This document shows, in pieces, positions 13,634-25,878 of a stretch of DNA of 64,000 bases. Both the position numbers and the translations under genes were made by a program. Source of the stretch: Cladobotryum mycophilum (taxonomy: Eukaryota; Ascomycota; Sordariomycetes; Hypocreales; Hypocreaceae); NCBI GenBank assembly GCA_036429605.1, contig JAVFKD010000016.1:4898001-4962000 (forward strand). The letters run 5' to 3'. The notes below the pieces were generated by a model that worked only from the letters and a program-made list of their open reading frames with translations, made no database searches and was not told the origin of the DNA. Position 1 is the stretch's first letter; every line of letters starts with the position of its first letter.

Positions 13634-14791
13634 TACTATTTTAATAATAAAACTAGCGGGACGTAAATAAATTAGTTAATATTATAAACCTTTTATCCTA
13701 GCCTATTAAAGCCTTTTAACTTTTTATTAGCTTTTTTATTATTACCTAAAAAATTCTCAAAGCTTTATAGGATTATCAATCACTTTATAATAGTAATTAA
13801 AGTAATATAATAATAATATAATAAGGACCTTAATAGTTTACTAATAATATTAACTATTTATCGTATAGCACTACAATAATAAAAAGAAACTATAAATACT
13901 TAAAATCTTAATATAAAAATCTTAAAAGTTTAAAAGATATTATCCAAATAAATTAAAACTATTAAAACGTCCTTATCTCGGGATATACCTAGTTTCTTAT
14001 AGCTTAACGCCTACAATCTATAGCCTTACCTTTTACCTCTAGCGCTACTAAAGGATTTACATAGTAATAGAATTATATTTTTAGATAAAAGGATAAAAAT
14101 AGTATTTATTTAATATGTCGTTTTAATAACCAATCTTTAACTCCTATTATAGATAGAAAACACAAAATCATTATATAATAAGTTATAACTTTCTAATAAT
14201 TAGAGCTATTAAAGCCATTTGAACTAGAACCCTATTAAACATCTAGAATAACTTCTTTTAGAAATTAATAATAATTTTCTTATATATTTATCGTAAGTAC
14301 ACGTTACGAGAGTTATTGTTTTATTAACGTTAGGGTATAATTTTATTTTTTAGATAAATATAGGATAAGGTAAGTATAATAATATAAACGCTTTACGATT
14401 AACTAGATAAATATTAATCTTTTATATAAGCAAAATCTCTTATATTATGCCTATGGCTATAATAATATTAGCGGATTGTAAAAGCTTTTACTAACTGATT
14501 ATTTTTAAGGTTTTATTATTTTAGACTACCTAAGTCATTTAAAGTTATATTAAAAAGCTTATTGGATGTATTGTTCGATATATTCTATTTATATAATGGT
14601 TATTTGCTAATATAGAAACAATTAACTGTTATTAAGTGATCTACTAGGATATATTAAAGTTATAAAGTGTTATTTTTTATCTCCTCGAGTATATTCTATT
14701 ATCTAAACTAAATGGACTATAGCGTTTAACAGATAATTAATTATTTATAGCTAAATAAATAGTCGGGGTTTAGCAGTGGTTAAAAAGATTA
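13634..14791 (+). pseudogene. unidentified decayed coding region, middle part
   Basis: A plus-strand frame with RIP-type stops is readable for most of this segment. Removing copy C and one TA joins it in frame to sequence after 16677 (...WLKRL then YRDILDKSDF...), which argues for a real former coding sequence. The family is not recognised. Confidence 0.35.
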
Positions 14792-16675
14792 ACGTAATCC
14801 ATAAGCGAGTGGTACACACAAGCGAGTGGTGCACCCCACCTAGTACACCATTTAGAAGAAAATAAAACCAACTCTTCGTAGCTTTTTTCTACGCCCTTCT
14901 ATTAAAAATATATTAAATAATTATTATAATAGTATTAGATAAAGATGTACCTTTCTTACCTTCTTAAATTTCTTTACAGGTTCGTATATTATGGCCAGTC
15001 TTGCTGCACTTGCTACAGCGCGGAGCTTTCGTACGAGCAGACCCTCCTTGCCGTCTCTCTTGCTCTAGTTGCTCATTTATATCCCTTTGATCCAATTGAT
15101 CTATTCCTTCTTGAATAGTAAATGTGCCTCCAAGTCGTATGCGAGTTTTTTTGCTCTGCGGCGCTTGCTTAATGCCTCATTTGCTGCACGAAGTTCAGAG
15201 ACCTCTTCGCGTAAAAATGCCACTTGATGCATAATTGCCGTTGCTCCCTTTGTAAATTGGTCAATCGCATTTAACATTGAAGTTGGAGAGCTATCTTGAT
15301 GAGCGGCAATACAATTCTTTATATGCTCTGACTGTGAGTTAGCCTCGTGTGCGTTTTTTGGTGTTTTTGAGACCCAAGGCTGTACGGGCTTAGGCAGCGT
15401 TTTTGGAGGTGTTAATGTTCGTAATTCTATATCAAGCATTGAAAGAACCCTCTGTGGATTAAATGGTAATAGACCAGCTCCTGAAAAACCTCCTGTAATA
15501 TTCTTCTCGTTGATTGTAGCAAAGAATGTCGTATGAAAAGCACAGAGGAAGTCAACCTTGCTGATGTGCGTAATATGCATACGCATTAACTTCTCAATTT
15601 GCCGACCGTATGCCTGCTTCAATGGCCCAAAACAACCAACATCCAATGGCTGAAGGATATGCGAGGAATGCGGAGGCATACAGACTGTAATAATCTTATG
15701 CTCCTTGCAATAGAGCTCAAATGCCGTTGAGTGGTGGCTCTCGTGGCCATCAAGGATAAGCATTCGATAGATCCCTTTTGTACGAGAAGCTGTATGACGA
15801 TCAAAATGCTTAATCCAATCTAAGCCAACCTCATTGGTAGTCCAGCCATTCTCTGTTGTTGCAATACGCCAATCTGCTGGAAGATTACACTCTCGATACT
15901 AATTCTCAAGATGGTATTGTGCAGCAAGGATAATGAGTGGTGGTATTGCCCAGCCCATTGCATTGACGCCTTGGATTACAGTTGCCCACTCCCGATTGCC
16001 AGGCTGGGATAATTTCGTCTTTTTAAGGCCTTCTGAAGTCGTAACCACTATGCCTGGAAAGATAATACCCATCATGAAGCCAGTCTCATCAAAGTTATAG
16101 AGATCATCATCAAGGACCCCATATTTAGCCTTTATATTCCGTACAAGTGTAAACCAATTGCTTATAAGCTTTGGATCTTCACATTGAGCTCTTTGATAGT
16201 CGTATTTGCGAGCCCAGCGTGTACGGAGCTTTGGCTGGCGTTTAACGAAGTTTGATGCCCAGTTTTTGCCAACTGGTGGCGCGTCGCGTACGCGCAGTAG
16301 ATGATTGGCCATTTCTTCAACACCACGCAATCTAGGAGGAAATGATCTTGCAGATAGATCAATTATATGCTCAACTATAGCCTCTTCTTCTGATTTTGTA
16401 AGATTCATTGAATTGGCTCTTGTATCGCATCTTGATGGTGTACTAGCGCGACGCCGACTAAGAGTCATACAACTAACATTGTAGATTTTTGCTACAGCTC
16501 TAAGACTTAAATTTGGGTCTTTTTGAAGAGATTGAAGGGCAAGAGAGATCCTATTCTCATTTGAAAGTGTTGCCATAATAGATGGTAGAGGAATTTAATG
16601 TATAGTGATAGAGGTAGATATGGCTATTAAGGGTGTACCACTCGCTTGTGTGGCACACTCGCTTATGGATTACGT
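14792..16675 (-). mobile_element. pogo/Fot1-like DNA transposon, copy C (nearly intact)
   Basis: A 1884-bp element flanked by TA (14790-14791, 16676-16677). Both ends carry the ACGTAATCC tip plus two 17-bp direct repeats. It has much higher G+C and far fewer stop codons than any other copy here, so it is the youngest or the least RIPed member. The transposase is on the minus strand with only two visible lesions. The intact ends mean it could still be moved by a transposase acting in trans (inference). Confidence 0.96.
14964..16576 (-). pseudogene. pogo-family DDE transposase, two lesions (copy C)
   Basis: Cut-and-paste transposase of the pogo branch of Tc1/mariner. Start ATG is at 16576. In order: a psq-like helix-turn-helix (about residues 5-50), a CENP-B-type helix-turn-helix (about 60-130) and a DDE_1 core with FDETGF, LILDGHESH and QPLDVG supplying the three acidic residues. 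Two defects: (1) a TAG at 15899-15901 where relatives have Trp (LEN-stop-YRE), a CpA-to-TpA change on the plus strand; (2) a run of seven T's at 15146-15152 where other subfamilies keep eight positions, which shifts the frame and ends the protein at 15101 (...LLFKKE). The shifted frame downstream contains a Cys/His knuckle (CSKCSKTGHNIRTC) ending at 14964. The short end could also be the natural terminus of this subfamily. Confidence 0.92.
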
Positions 16676-16677
16676 TA

Positions 16678-18090
16678 TATCGAGATATCCTAGATAAATC
16701 TGATTTTACCCTTTTAGTAAAAACATAGCTGATTTACCCTAGTGGTCGTTAGACAGCCGTGGATAGAAACCCTCACCCAGCGCTACCGCCCAACCAAACA
16801 AATCAATTTCGGGGGATAGACTTGACTGTTTGACTTGTTTTTCGCCGTTAGTTTAATATATTTAACTTGATTAATAGTATTTGATAGATATAAAGGTCTC
16901 GAGATATTATTTACTATTATATTCTTAATGTTAAAACCTTTTTTAACTATAATATTAATTCTCTTTTTGCGTTTAGTAATAAAGCCGCCTATTAATTATA
17001 GAATTATTTTTTTATAGTTAATTCTTTAAGCATTCTATTTTCTTAAGTGTTTTTGATAATATTAATAGTTTTTATAATAATAGAGTTAATTTAGCTTAAT
17101 TAAAGGCTTTTTTATAGTCTATAACTATTGCTAGAATAGTAAAAAGATCTAAGATAAGACTATTAAAGATTAGAAATATATTTTATTAAGATAACTATTA
17201 TTGAATTAGGTTATTAACTAGCTATAGGAGATTAAGATAATAGAATTTATTAAGCTTTAAGCTATTGTTAGATAATTTATTTATTATATTATTTAACTAT
17301 TAATTGTATTTGCTATTTTTTATTTAATAACTTTAATTTATAAAACTTTAAAAAAAATAATAGTATTTTTAACTTTTTTATTTCTATTAATTAAATATTA
17401 ATAATCTAAGTAATTAGTTAGGCTTTTCTTTATATTACGAAGCTATATAAGCTGCTTTTTATTATACTAATATTACTCTAGCCATCGAATACCTTAACCT
17501 AGGTAAAAGATAATAGTAGTAGTAAAAAAAGAAGTTTTTAAGCTTTATATAATAATCGTTTAACTTTTATTATATATTTATAATTAAGAGTTATATATAG
17601 GCTTATAAGTTTTTATAAAATTATATAATTGCTATAATTAATTTATAATTATATATTTGGCTTATATATACTTAAAGAGATAATTTATTATATTTGCTTG
17701 CTTTTTTTCTATTATCTTATAAGGTCTTTTACTTTTGCTTTAATCGAGTGGTTTATTAAAGGGATATTTAACTTTAACTTTATTTAATTTGTTTATTAAT
17801 TAAAAAAAATACTTTTTAATACTTTAATTAATTAAAAAAATATTTAATACTAATTATAATCTTTTATAATTACCTGTAATTATTATTTTTACTTTAATCT
17901 TAGGATTACATTATTTAATAATAAAAGAAATAAAAGATTTTTTTAATTTTAATTAAAATATATTAGTCTTTTATTATAAAAATATTTTTATAAAATATTT
18001 AATTTAAAAGCTTTTTATTAACTTATACCTTAAAGAGAAAGGTTTAAAAATATATTTATTTAATAAAAGTACACTTAATTAAAGTTCTTT
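16678..18090. other. AT-rich remnant with a small GC island
   Basis: The first 180 bases include a less mutated patch (about 16735-16860) that continues the frame described before copy C. The rest is strongly RIPed. I could not assign a protein family on either strand. Confidence 0.4.
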
Positions 18091-21000
18091 TTTTCATTCA
18101 TTACGCTTATAAAGGCTAGAGGCCTATAAAGCAGCTATTTATCTATCTAAAAGCTTACTGTATAGTAACTTTCTAGAATAATAGCTAACTAGCTAGCTTT
18201 TAAGCTAATAGTATAAAACATTATGTTTTCCAGTTAATAGTTTCCTTTCTTCTAATTCTAAGCATTATATATATCCCTTAGCCTTTAGACTAACTAGCTA
18301 ATTAATTAGCCTATATTTACTCTTTTAAAAACCAGTCTTACATATAAATCTTTATACTAATAAAAAAGCTTACTAAGGCTTTTTTTTTTAATTTTATTAT
18401 AAAAAGTTTTTATAATATTAGCTAAGCTTTTAGCCCTAAGGCTTTTTACAGGGTCTTTCTAGGCTTTTAGTATTTATTATAGTATAATAGTAGGTATTAT
18501 ATTGTATATTATTGGTTATATTTATAGTAATTATTAAAGAGATTTTTTATAGCTTTTTAATAGCTTTTAAAATACCCTATACTTAGTTTTAGCTAGATAT
18601 AGGCTAACTAGATTAATCTTAATCTTTTAATTAGGTTAGCTTTTAGTAAAAAGCTAAGGTTATCTTAAGTTATCTTATAGTATTAAATACCTAGGCCTTT
18701 TGCTTTTTAGCCTATTTTTTTCTTTTATCTTTTTACTAGCCTAGCTAATCTACTACTATTATACTATAATTTTTCTTATCTTTCGGTTTAGGTAACTAAA
18801 CAACGTATATAAGCGGCCTCTATACAAGGCTTTTAGCCCTTTCTTAGCTAATTAATTAACTATTTTATTTCCTAGGATTCCTATATAGCTAAGTACTTAA
18901 ACAACTATAATAACTATACCTTATTATAATAGAAAATATAACTAAACTTAAATTCTATAATTAATCTCTTTAAAACCTTTAATCTTTATTATAATTATTT
19001 AACTATTAATAAAAATATAAACTATTAATTAATTTATCCTAGATAATAATAAAGTATTTAAAATCTTAGAAATTACTATAAGCTTAGTATTAGTTATTTT
19101 TATATAAAATCTTAGGTTTTAGAATTTTATTACTTTTACTATTTTTATTATTTTATTTTATTAGCTTAAGCTATTTTTATAATATATATATAAATTAATA
19201 ATAATACTTTTATAAGTATTCTATAAGCTATTTATATAAAAGATTTAATAATTATTAAAAATAAAATCTTTTAATAACTATAAGTATTACTTTTTAGCTT
19301 TTTTTAAAAGATTAATTAATTAAGATAATAGCTTTAGATTTCTTATTTTAAAAAGATTACTAAACTAGATCTTATCTTTCTATTCTTTTATACTTTTTAA
19401 TAACTTTATTAAAATTAATTAATAGTTTAATTAATTATATTAATATAACTATACTAATTATAATTAATTAAATTAAATAGGTTTCTAAGAGAATTTAAGT
19501 ATAAAGGCTATACTTAAGGCAGGCTTTTTAGAATTTAACTTTAATCAGAGAGATAGCTACTTCTAGTTCTAATACTTTATAAAAAGACCTTTTAAAGGCC
19601 TTTAAAATCCTAGCTCAAGTAAGGTTCTATAACTATTAAAATTAATAAATAAAGTTTTTTTATTTTAGTTTTTTATACTAAAAAAAACTCTATAATCTAT
19701 TATAAAACTTATATAAACTATATAAAATAAACATAAGACTTATATAGATAGCCTATATTATATATTACCTAACCTTTAAAAGCCTTAAAAAACTTTAATA
19801 ATTTATTTAAGTTTTTTTATTATATAATATTTAAAGTTAAATTAATAGTCTAGCCATACTCTTAACCATTTAATTAATAGTTTAGGCTTAACTACTAAAT
19901 TAACTATAGTAAGCTCTTTTATTATTAATTAATAATATCTTATAAAGTAAATAAGCTTAGTTTTACCTAGATTAAACTAGACCCCTTAAGGTTTTGCTTT
20001 CTCGATAAGCTTAGCTATTATAGTCTCTAAAGCCTTATAGTTCTAATAGACTAATCTTAATAATATAAACAGACTAAAATTATTAATATAACTAAACTAA
20101 AAAATCTAATTTATTATTATATCTCTAATATAAATTAAAAATAAAATAAAAAATATAAATAATTCTTATAAAATCCCTATAGCTATATCTATTAACTATT
20201 ATATTTAATTATTAAAGGTTAGCTAGATTTCTTTATTTAATAGAAAAAAGTCCACCCAGCTAATAAGAGTTTTAGAAAGATCTAGCCTTTTTAATATCCC
20301 TAATAGCTTTAGTTTTAATATATAATTAAAAGTACTTTTAATATCTAGAAACAGGGTTATAATTACTGTTTAGTTAACAGTTTTTTTTAATAGCTATTAG
20401 CTTTTAATATAGTTTATAAGTAAAAGAATTATATTAATAGTTAATCTTTATTTCTGGTCTTTAAATTGGATTAGGTTTAGAAGGTTTTGTATAGAAGCTA
20501 GGTAGCTTAATCTACTTATAATTATCTTTTTTAAGATCTTTTTTAGGCAGTTAAACAAAGCTATAACTCTATATACCTTTAGGCTATTATAATCTAACTT
20601 ATTGGCCTTTAGCAGGATAATTCTAATTGCTTTTTTCTAGCTAACTAGTTAATACCCTATTATAAATAAAACTTAATAGGCTTTATTTAATAGAATTAGT
20701 ATTATTAAATAGGTTTTTTATATTAAAAAAGATTAATTATATTAAAACCTAAGGCTTTTTTATTAAAAGATAAAAAAATAGTTTATTAGATTTTTATATT
20801 CTTTAACTTTAACCATTTTTAGTAATTTCTTTTAAATATAGATCTTACTAGTTTCTCTTGACTAACTATAAACAACTTTTAAAAGTTATTTTTTAGTTAC
20901 TATAATTAATGTTTTAAAGTTCTGATTAGTCTTATAGTTAATTTAAGTATTATTATATTCGCTGTATGCTGTAAATCTAACCAGTCCGCTGATTTGGATC

Positions 21001-21706
21001 TTAGCCGGTTAGGAATTTAAACCTTTATTCTTAATCTTTTAGCTAATTTAGTATAGCTAATAGTAAGAGTAAGGAATAGTATTTGTAAAAAGAGTATATG
21101 TTTTTTCTTGAAGATCTAAGTCTATTATTATTGGTTTTCTTTAGTATGTATAATACTGGAAAGACTATTATTCTAGTGTATTTTGGTGTATTTGTATACC
21201 TTATAAATATTTATAGTTGTTGCTTTTTTAAGAAAGCTATTCTAGTAGGCTTTTTTTATAGCTTGTAGGATTAGGTTATAGCTATTATAAGCTTTTTTCT
21301 AGATTACTAGGGTTCTTACTATTGGGCCTGCCTTGTACAGTTGTATAGTTCTGTTTAAAGCTTTCCGTAGGTCTTTTAGTTTATTGTTCCACCAGGGCTT
21401 AGAGCATTCAGAGGGTCTTTGCTTAGCTATGGCTAGTTTAGCTGTTTCTAGGATAGTATCTTTAAGAAGATTAGTTATTTTATTTTAGCTAGAGGTACTA
21501 ATTAGTTAATCTAGCTGAATAAGGGCTTTAGGCTCTGCTTTAGTTAACGATTTGCTATAGGCCTTTTAGTTAGCTTTTTTATAGTTAAATAATGGTTATT
21601 GTATTTGATATAAATAGCTTATTCCTAAAGGCCTTAATGCATAGGCTTTAAAGGTAAAGGCCTTGTAATTAAAGCCAGTTGCTAGTACAGCTTGCTAATT
21701 ACCTTA
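18085..21706 (-). mobile_element. LINE copy 2, 3' part (RT, RNase H, tail)
   Basis: Reverse-complement match to LINE copy 1 from its 3' tail (poly-T near 18087-18094, then the CATTACGCTTATAAAGGC block) up to the endonuclease region. It is interrupted at 21706 by a solo LTR and resumes at 22178. The tail hairpin is damaged on one arm (AGGCC opposite AGCCT). All former ORF2 frames carry stops. The 20980-21700 stretch is less mutated than the rest. Confidence 0.9.
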
Positions 21707-22177
21707 TGTTAACAATACTCTATTCTATATAGAATAACAATAGGGAACAATAAGCCTATTGTTCCTATTGTTAGTTTATTGTTATTAAGCTATACTAACC
21801 CAATCTAGAAGATAATTACTAAGCTAGTTATTCTTCTAGAATATTCCATTTACTTTCTTAGCCCTATATTTATTATCTATATATAAAAGACAAATTCCTT
21901 GTCTTTTACTTAGTTAGATTAGATTTAAATAAACATTCTTTTCTTAACCTATCTTTATCTTATAGCCTGAGTGGCTATACCCCTTTAGTCTTAGTGACTA
22001 AAAGTCCCTATAAGCCTAACCTTATTACGGATTAGTGTAATCTTTCCTGCGCTTCTAGAACCTTCGAGAAAGGTTTCTAGATTAGGATTAATAATAGCTT
22101 ATCTAAGCTATTAGTTATTCTATTTATTGTTGCTATAAGAAGCTATATATGCCTGAGTGGCCTATTTCTTATTAACA
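21707..22177 (+). mobile_element. solo LTR, TGTTAACA...TAACA type
   Basis: A 471-bp sequence starting TGTTAACA and ending TTAACA, flanked by the 5-bp duplication CCTTA (21702-21706 and 22178-22182). Removing it with one CCTTA restores the LINE sequence exactly as in copy 1. It contains short repeated motifs AACAATAGG/CCTATTGTT. This is the product of LTR-LTR recombination of an LTR retrotransposon. Copia versus Gypsy cannot be decided from the LTR alone. The strand is arbitrary. Confidence 0.93.
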
Positions 22178-22615
22178 CCTTAGTTAAGGGCTTTAAAGCC
22201 TATGCTAAAAGCTAGATCTATTATAAAAAATCTTTGTAAATTCTTTTTATAATAAGTATTACTAAGCTTTATAGCCTTACTAGTATTAACTAATAGAATA
22301 GCTTACTGGCTATCTAGCTATTGGATTAGACTATTAGCTCGGGCTATAACTATTAGCTTGGCTTAAGTATTCCAGTAAGTATAATAAAGGTTAAAGTCTC
22401 CTGCTAGAATAGAAGGTTATTTAAGCCTGCCTATTAGAAAAAGTAATTGTTTAATTGTATATAAGCCTTGTTAACTAGTTGCTTGATTAGCTGCTTAGGC
22501 TGTTTAATTGGCCTATTAGCTAGCTTATTAAGGTTATTTATTGTATAGGTTGATCAGGAAAAATGGTTTAATGCCTAGTATTTTAATAGCTAAGATATTA
22601 GAATTTGTAACGCTG
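22178..22615 (-). mobile_element. LINE copy 2, endonuclease segment
   Basis: Continuation of the minus-strand LINE after the solo LTR, matching copy 1 from about 4300 down to about 3890. It is cut at 22615 by the TGTAACG end of another LTR element. The next LINE piece (25072) corresponds to copy 1 position 3190, so roughly 700 bp of LINE were lost at this insertion. Confidence 0.85.
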
Positions 22616-22965
22616 TCCCGAAGATTAACTGAATGTGTGATGTAATAGAGATGCGGGGTAATCTTGCATAAGTCGCATATTTTTCACATAATAGTTGAAT
22701 ATATAAGCTTTAGCTTATGTATAATATAATATCTATGTTTTAATTTTACTTATTTAATAATCTTATAAGGTATTATTATAATTCTAAAGCTTCTTAGTAT
22801 CACTACTTAAGCAAGATAATTCTATATACTTATTCTTAGAAATCTATAGATTTTTTAGATCCTTTTTAAAAAGTCTTATAGATAATATATATAAACAGGT
22901 TTTTTAAAAATAAACCATTATAATAGTAAGTAATAGACTATATAAGGTCAATTCAATGATCGCCA
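22616..22965 (+). mobile_element. LTR of a second retroelement family (LTR-A)
   Basis: Begins TGTAACGCTGTCCCG directly at the LINE break. The same sequence recurs in inverse orientation at 53654-54457 and, as inverted copies, inside the palindrome at 35491-36208. Its 3' limit (about 22965) is inferred from where the gag-like region begins. Confidence 0.65.
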
Positions 22966-24589
22966 TCTTTAGATTCTTTACAAGAACTATATCTTACGAT
23001 AAAAACTAATATTCTAGAATAATAATTAGAAAATAATAGTTTTATATTTTATAATAAAATTATTTAATTAAAAGAGTATTAGAAGTTAAATAAAGTAATA
23101 GGTTAATTAAAAAAAGACTTTAAAAAGTTATTGAAATATTAAAGTAATTATTCTAAGAGCTTATTAAATAGTTTAAAGAAAAGCAGTAATATAAAGATTA
23201 AGAATCTTATTATATTTATTATAAATGTTTTTTTTAGATAAAAAAAGAATAGTTTTGTAATTTGTATTAAGTATTTTTAGAATAAAAAAAACTATTATAA
23301 AGATTATTTAAAGGTTTTTTTTAAAGTCAATTATATAAATACTAAATACTAAATCTAATAGAAACTTTATTTAAAGTATTAAAAATTACCTAAAATTTAA
23401 TAGAAATTAGAAAATAATTAAGAATACTTTAAAAATTAAATTATATTATTATTAAAAGATATAAATATCTATAAGCTATGTATTATATAAACTATTAAAA
23501 AAGCTAAATAATATAAACATTAATTTCCTTAAGACTTTTATATATATTTAAACTTATTAGAAAGTTAATTCCTAATAGCCTTAAAATCCTAGTATACTTA
23601 TAGCTTTTATATAAAGCTATAGAAGAATTTGTAATATTAGATTATTATAGAAAAGAGTTTTTTTTAAAAAATCATAAAGAAATAGTTATATTAGTTATAT
23701 ACTATTAGGAGATTTTATAATCGATGAAAAAACGTAAAACATTAAAAGAAAAAGAAAAAGAATTAACTTTAATAAAAATATATTGATTTTTATAGTATTT
23801 TATTAAGAAAAATAAACTATATGAATAAGCTTTATTAACTTTATAAACCACTTTTATGAAGAATAAACAAAAACAGGCGTCTTTTAGGTCTTTTACGTAA
23901 AAAGAACTTTTGAAAAAGAATATACTTAATGCTAATAGAATTATAAAGTAATATTATAATTACAGAAGTAATATATATTTAAGAAATCAATGTAATTAAC
24001 CTATAATAAAGGTTTAAAAGGTTAAAGCTAATAAGTTATCTTTACTTTCTAAGAAAAAGAAGAAAAAAAAAAAAAAGAAAAGATTAGACTAAAATTACTT
24101 TATATAGCCCTTTAAGTACTTATTAGGGTAATTCTTAAAGTTTTGATTATGATTTATATATATTTTTATATTTTAGTTAAAATTACTAGGTTATTTTCTT
24201 ATAATATATATATTAATTTAAATAGTAGTATAGAAGTTAATATTATTAATATAACTTTTATAGAAAAGTATTATTTAATAAAAAACTCTATAATTATTTT
24301 ATTTTATTTATAAGATATAAAAGAATAAGATATAATAATTTATAGAGTTTAGGAAGTTTTGCTTTGATTTATAAATACTTAAGAAACTATTAAAACCTTT
24401 ATAAGATTATGTATAGGTATTGATTAAGACTTTTAAGAATAGGATAGTCTTATATTATTATTTATAATTATATTAGTTAAGTATTATATTTATTTATATT
24501 TTAATAATTAGAGTTAATAGTTTAAATATAATTAAAAAAACCTAAAAGAGATTTTTAAGCGTAGATTTTAAAAGAAATATATAAGTTAT
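22966..24589 (+). pseudogene. gag/protease fragment of the LTR-A retroelement
   Basis: Plus-strand former coding region with RIP stops. Two landmarks support gag followed by protease. The first is a CCHC knuckle at about 23952-23996 whose Cys and His codons have become TAT/TAC except the last Cys (...LRNQC). The second is an aspartic-protease-like active-site block near 24210-24250 (LNSSIEVNIIN, where the family has LDSGAEVNII; the Asp codon GAT is now AAT). RT and integrase are missing, so the element is truncated before the next LTR at 24590. Confidence 0.6.
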
Positions 24590-25071
24590 TGTTAAAATGA
24601 ACTAGTCAATACCCCATTGATTAGGTCCTAAAACAATAGGAAACAATAAGGCTATTGTTTCTATTATCTTCTAGGCTATTCTAGCCTATTCTAGTGGGTT
24701 CTAACAATAGACAATAATCCTATTGTTTCTATTGTTCTATAGGCTATTCTAGCTTATTCCTTTACTTTCTATGCCCCACTTATATTTCCTATATATAGTA
24801 GATAGATTCCTGTCTTCTAGTTAGTTAGCAGATTAAATACAACATCTTATCTCAACCTATCTTTTCCTCTTCTAGCCTTAGTGGCTAACTAATCCCACAA
24901 GCTTAACCTTATTAGGAATTAGCTCGTTAAGATACTTATTCTTCCCTGAGCTTCTAGAAGGACTGACTGAGTCTTCTAGATCAAGCTATAATAGCTTATA
25001 TAAGCTATTACTAAGCTTGTTACTTATTGCTATAAGGAATTTTATGCCTAAGAGGCCTATTCCTTTTAACA
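24590..25071 (+). mobile_element. LTR, TGTTAAAA...TTTTAACA (related to the solo LTR)
   Basis: Starts TGTTAAAA and ends TTTTAACA, so the termini are perfectly inverted. Its middle and 3' half resemble the solo LTR at 21707 (AACAATAGG motifs, shared GCCTNAGNGGCCTATT end). The flanks (GTTAT and AAGTT) do not form a target duplication, so this copy marks a rearranged junction rather than a clean solo insertion. It is less RIPed than its surroundings. Confidence 0.8.
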
Positions 25072-25686
25072 AAGTTAAAGGTTTTTATTTTTTCTTAAAA
25101 GATACTAAAAATATTTAATTTTTTTAGTATTAGTATTTTATGAACTATTAGTTTAATTTATTTAATAAAAGCTTTAGCTAGTTTAATTAAATATTCTTAA
25201 AAGGTTTTTTTAAAAAGTTTTATTAAATAAAAAGATTATTAGCTAATTAAACTAATATAGCTATAATAATTATATTATTTTTAATTAATTACTATACATT
25301 AACTATACTTTTAGCTCTTAGAGCTTAGTTTAACTTATTTTTTAATATAATTAAAAATAATGGTTTTTAAAAACTATATCTGGTTTTTAGCTTAAGAATT
25401 ACTTATAAATCTATTTTTTTAGGTTTCGAAGGTTTTTAAGGTATTGATTTAGCTACTATAGGTTTTTTAATTACTGTGGTTTTTTTTAAGGTTTATTTTG
25501 CTTATTGACTGTTTTCTAGGCTTTTTTTAGCTATAAAACTATATAAAGGTATTCTTGGTTATTCCTATTGTTTTAGTTTAATTGTTTCTTTTAGCTAACT
25601 AATAAGGTCTTTATAAAAAGATTAAATAGCTTAGGCTTTAGTTATAGCCTTAAGAATAGCCTAGATATACTATATAGTATTTAAAG

Positions 25687-25745
<59 letters not shown>

Positions 25746-25836
25746 GCCTTTTTATTTAATTGTTTATTTAGGTTAATATTTAAATTTATTTTTATTTTAT
25801 TTATAGTTTCTAGGCTAATAGCTTTTAAACTAATAG
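25072..25836 (-). mobile_element. LINE copy 2, ORF1 5' segment
   Basis: Reverse-complement match to copy 1 from about 3190 down to about 2470. It contains a pure TTA array (25691-25745), the RIP product of the Gln (CAA)n run of ORF1 read on the other strand. It ends where an inverted-repeat arm begins. Confidence 0.85.
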
Positions 25837-25878
25837 TTTTAAAGCAAAGAGCGGGTTTATTCGGATAGGAATCAATCT
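25836..25878 (+). repeat. inverted repeat, left arm (43 bp)
   Basis: Pairs with 27097-27139 with one mismatch, a transition. It contains the non-LINE core AAAGCAAAGAGCGGGTTTAT. Together the arms bracket LINE copy 3. Confidence 0.9.

Noticed and set aside
15619..15804. Alternative-frame ORFs over the copy C transposase (also 16162-16362 and 12887-13078)
   Set aside because: Shadows of the transposase frame in other frames or on the opposite strand.
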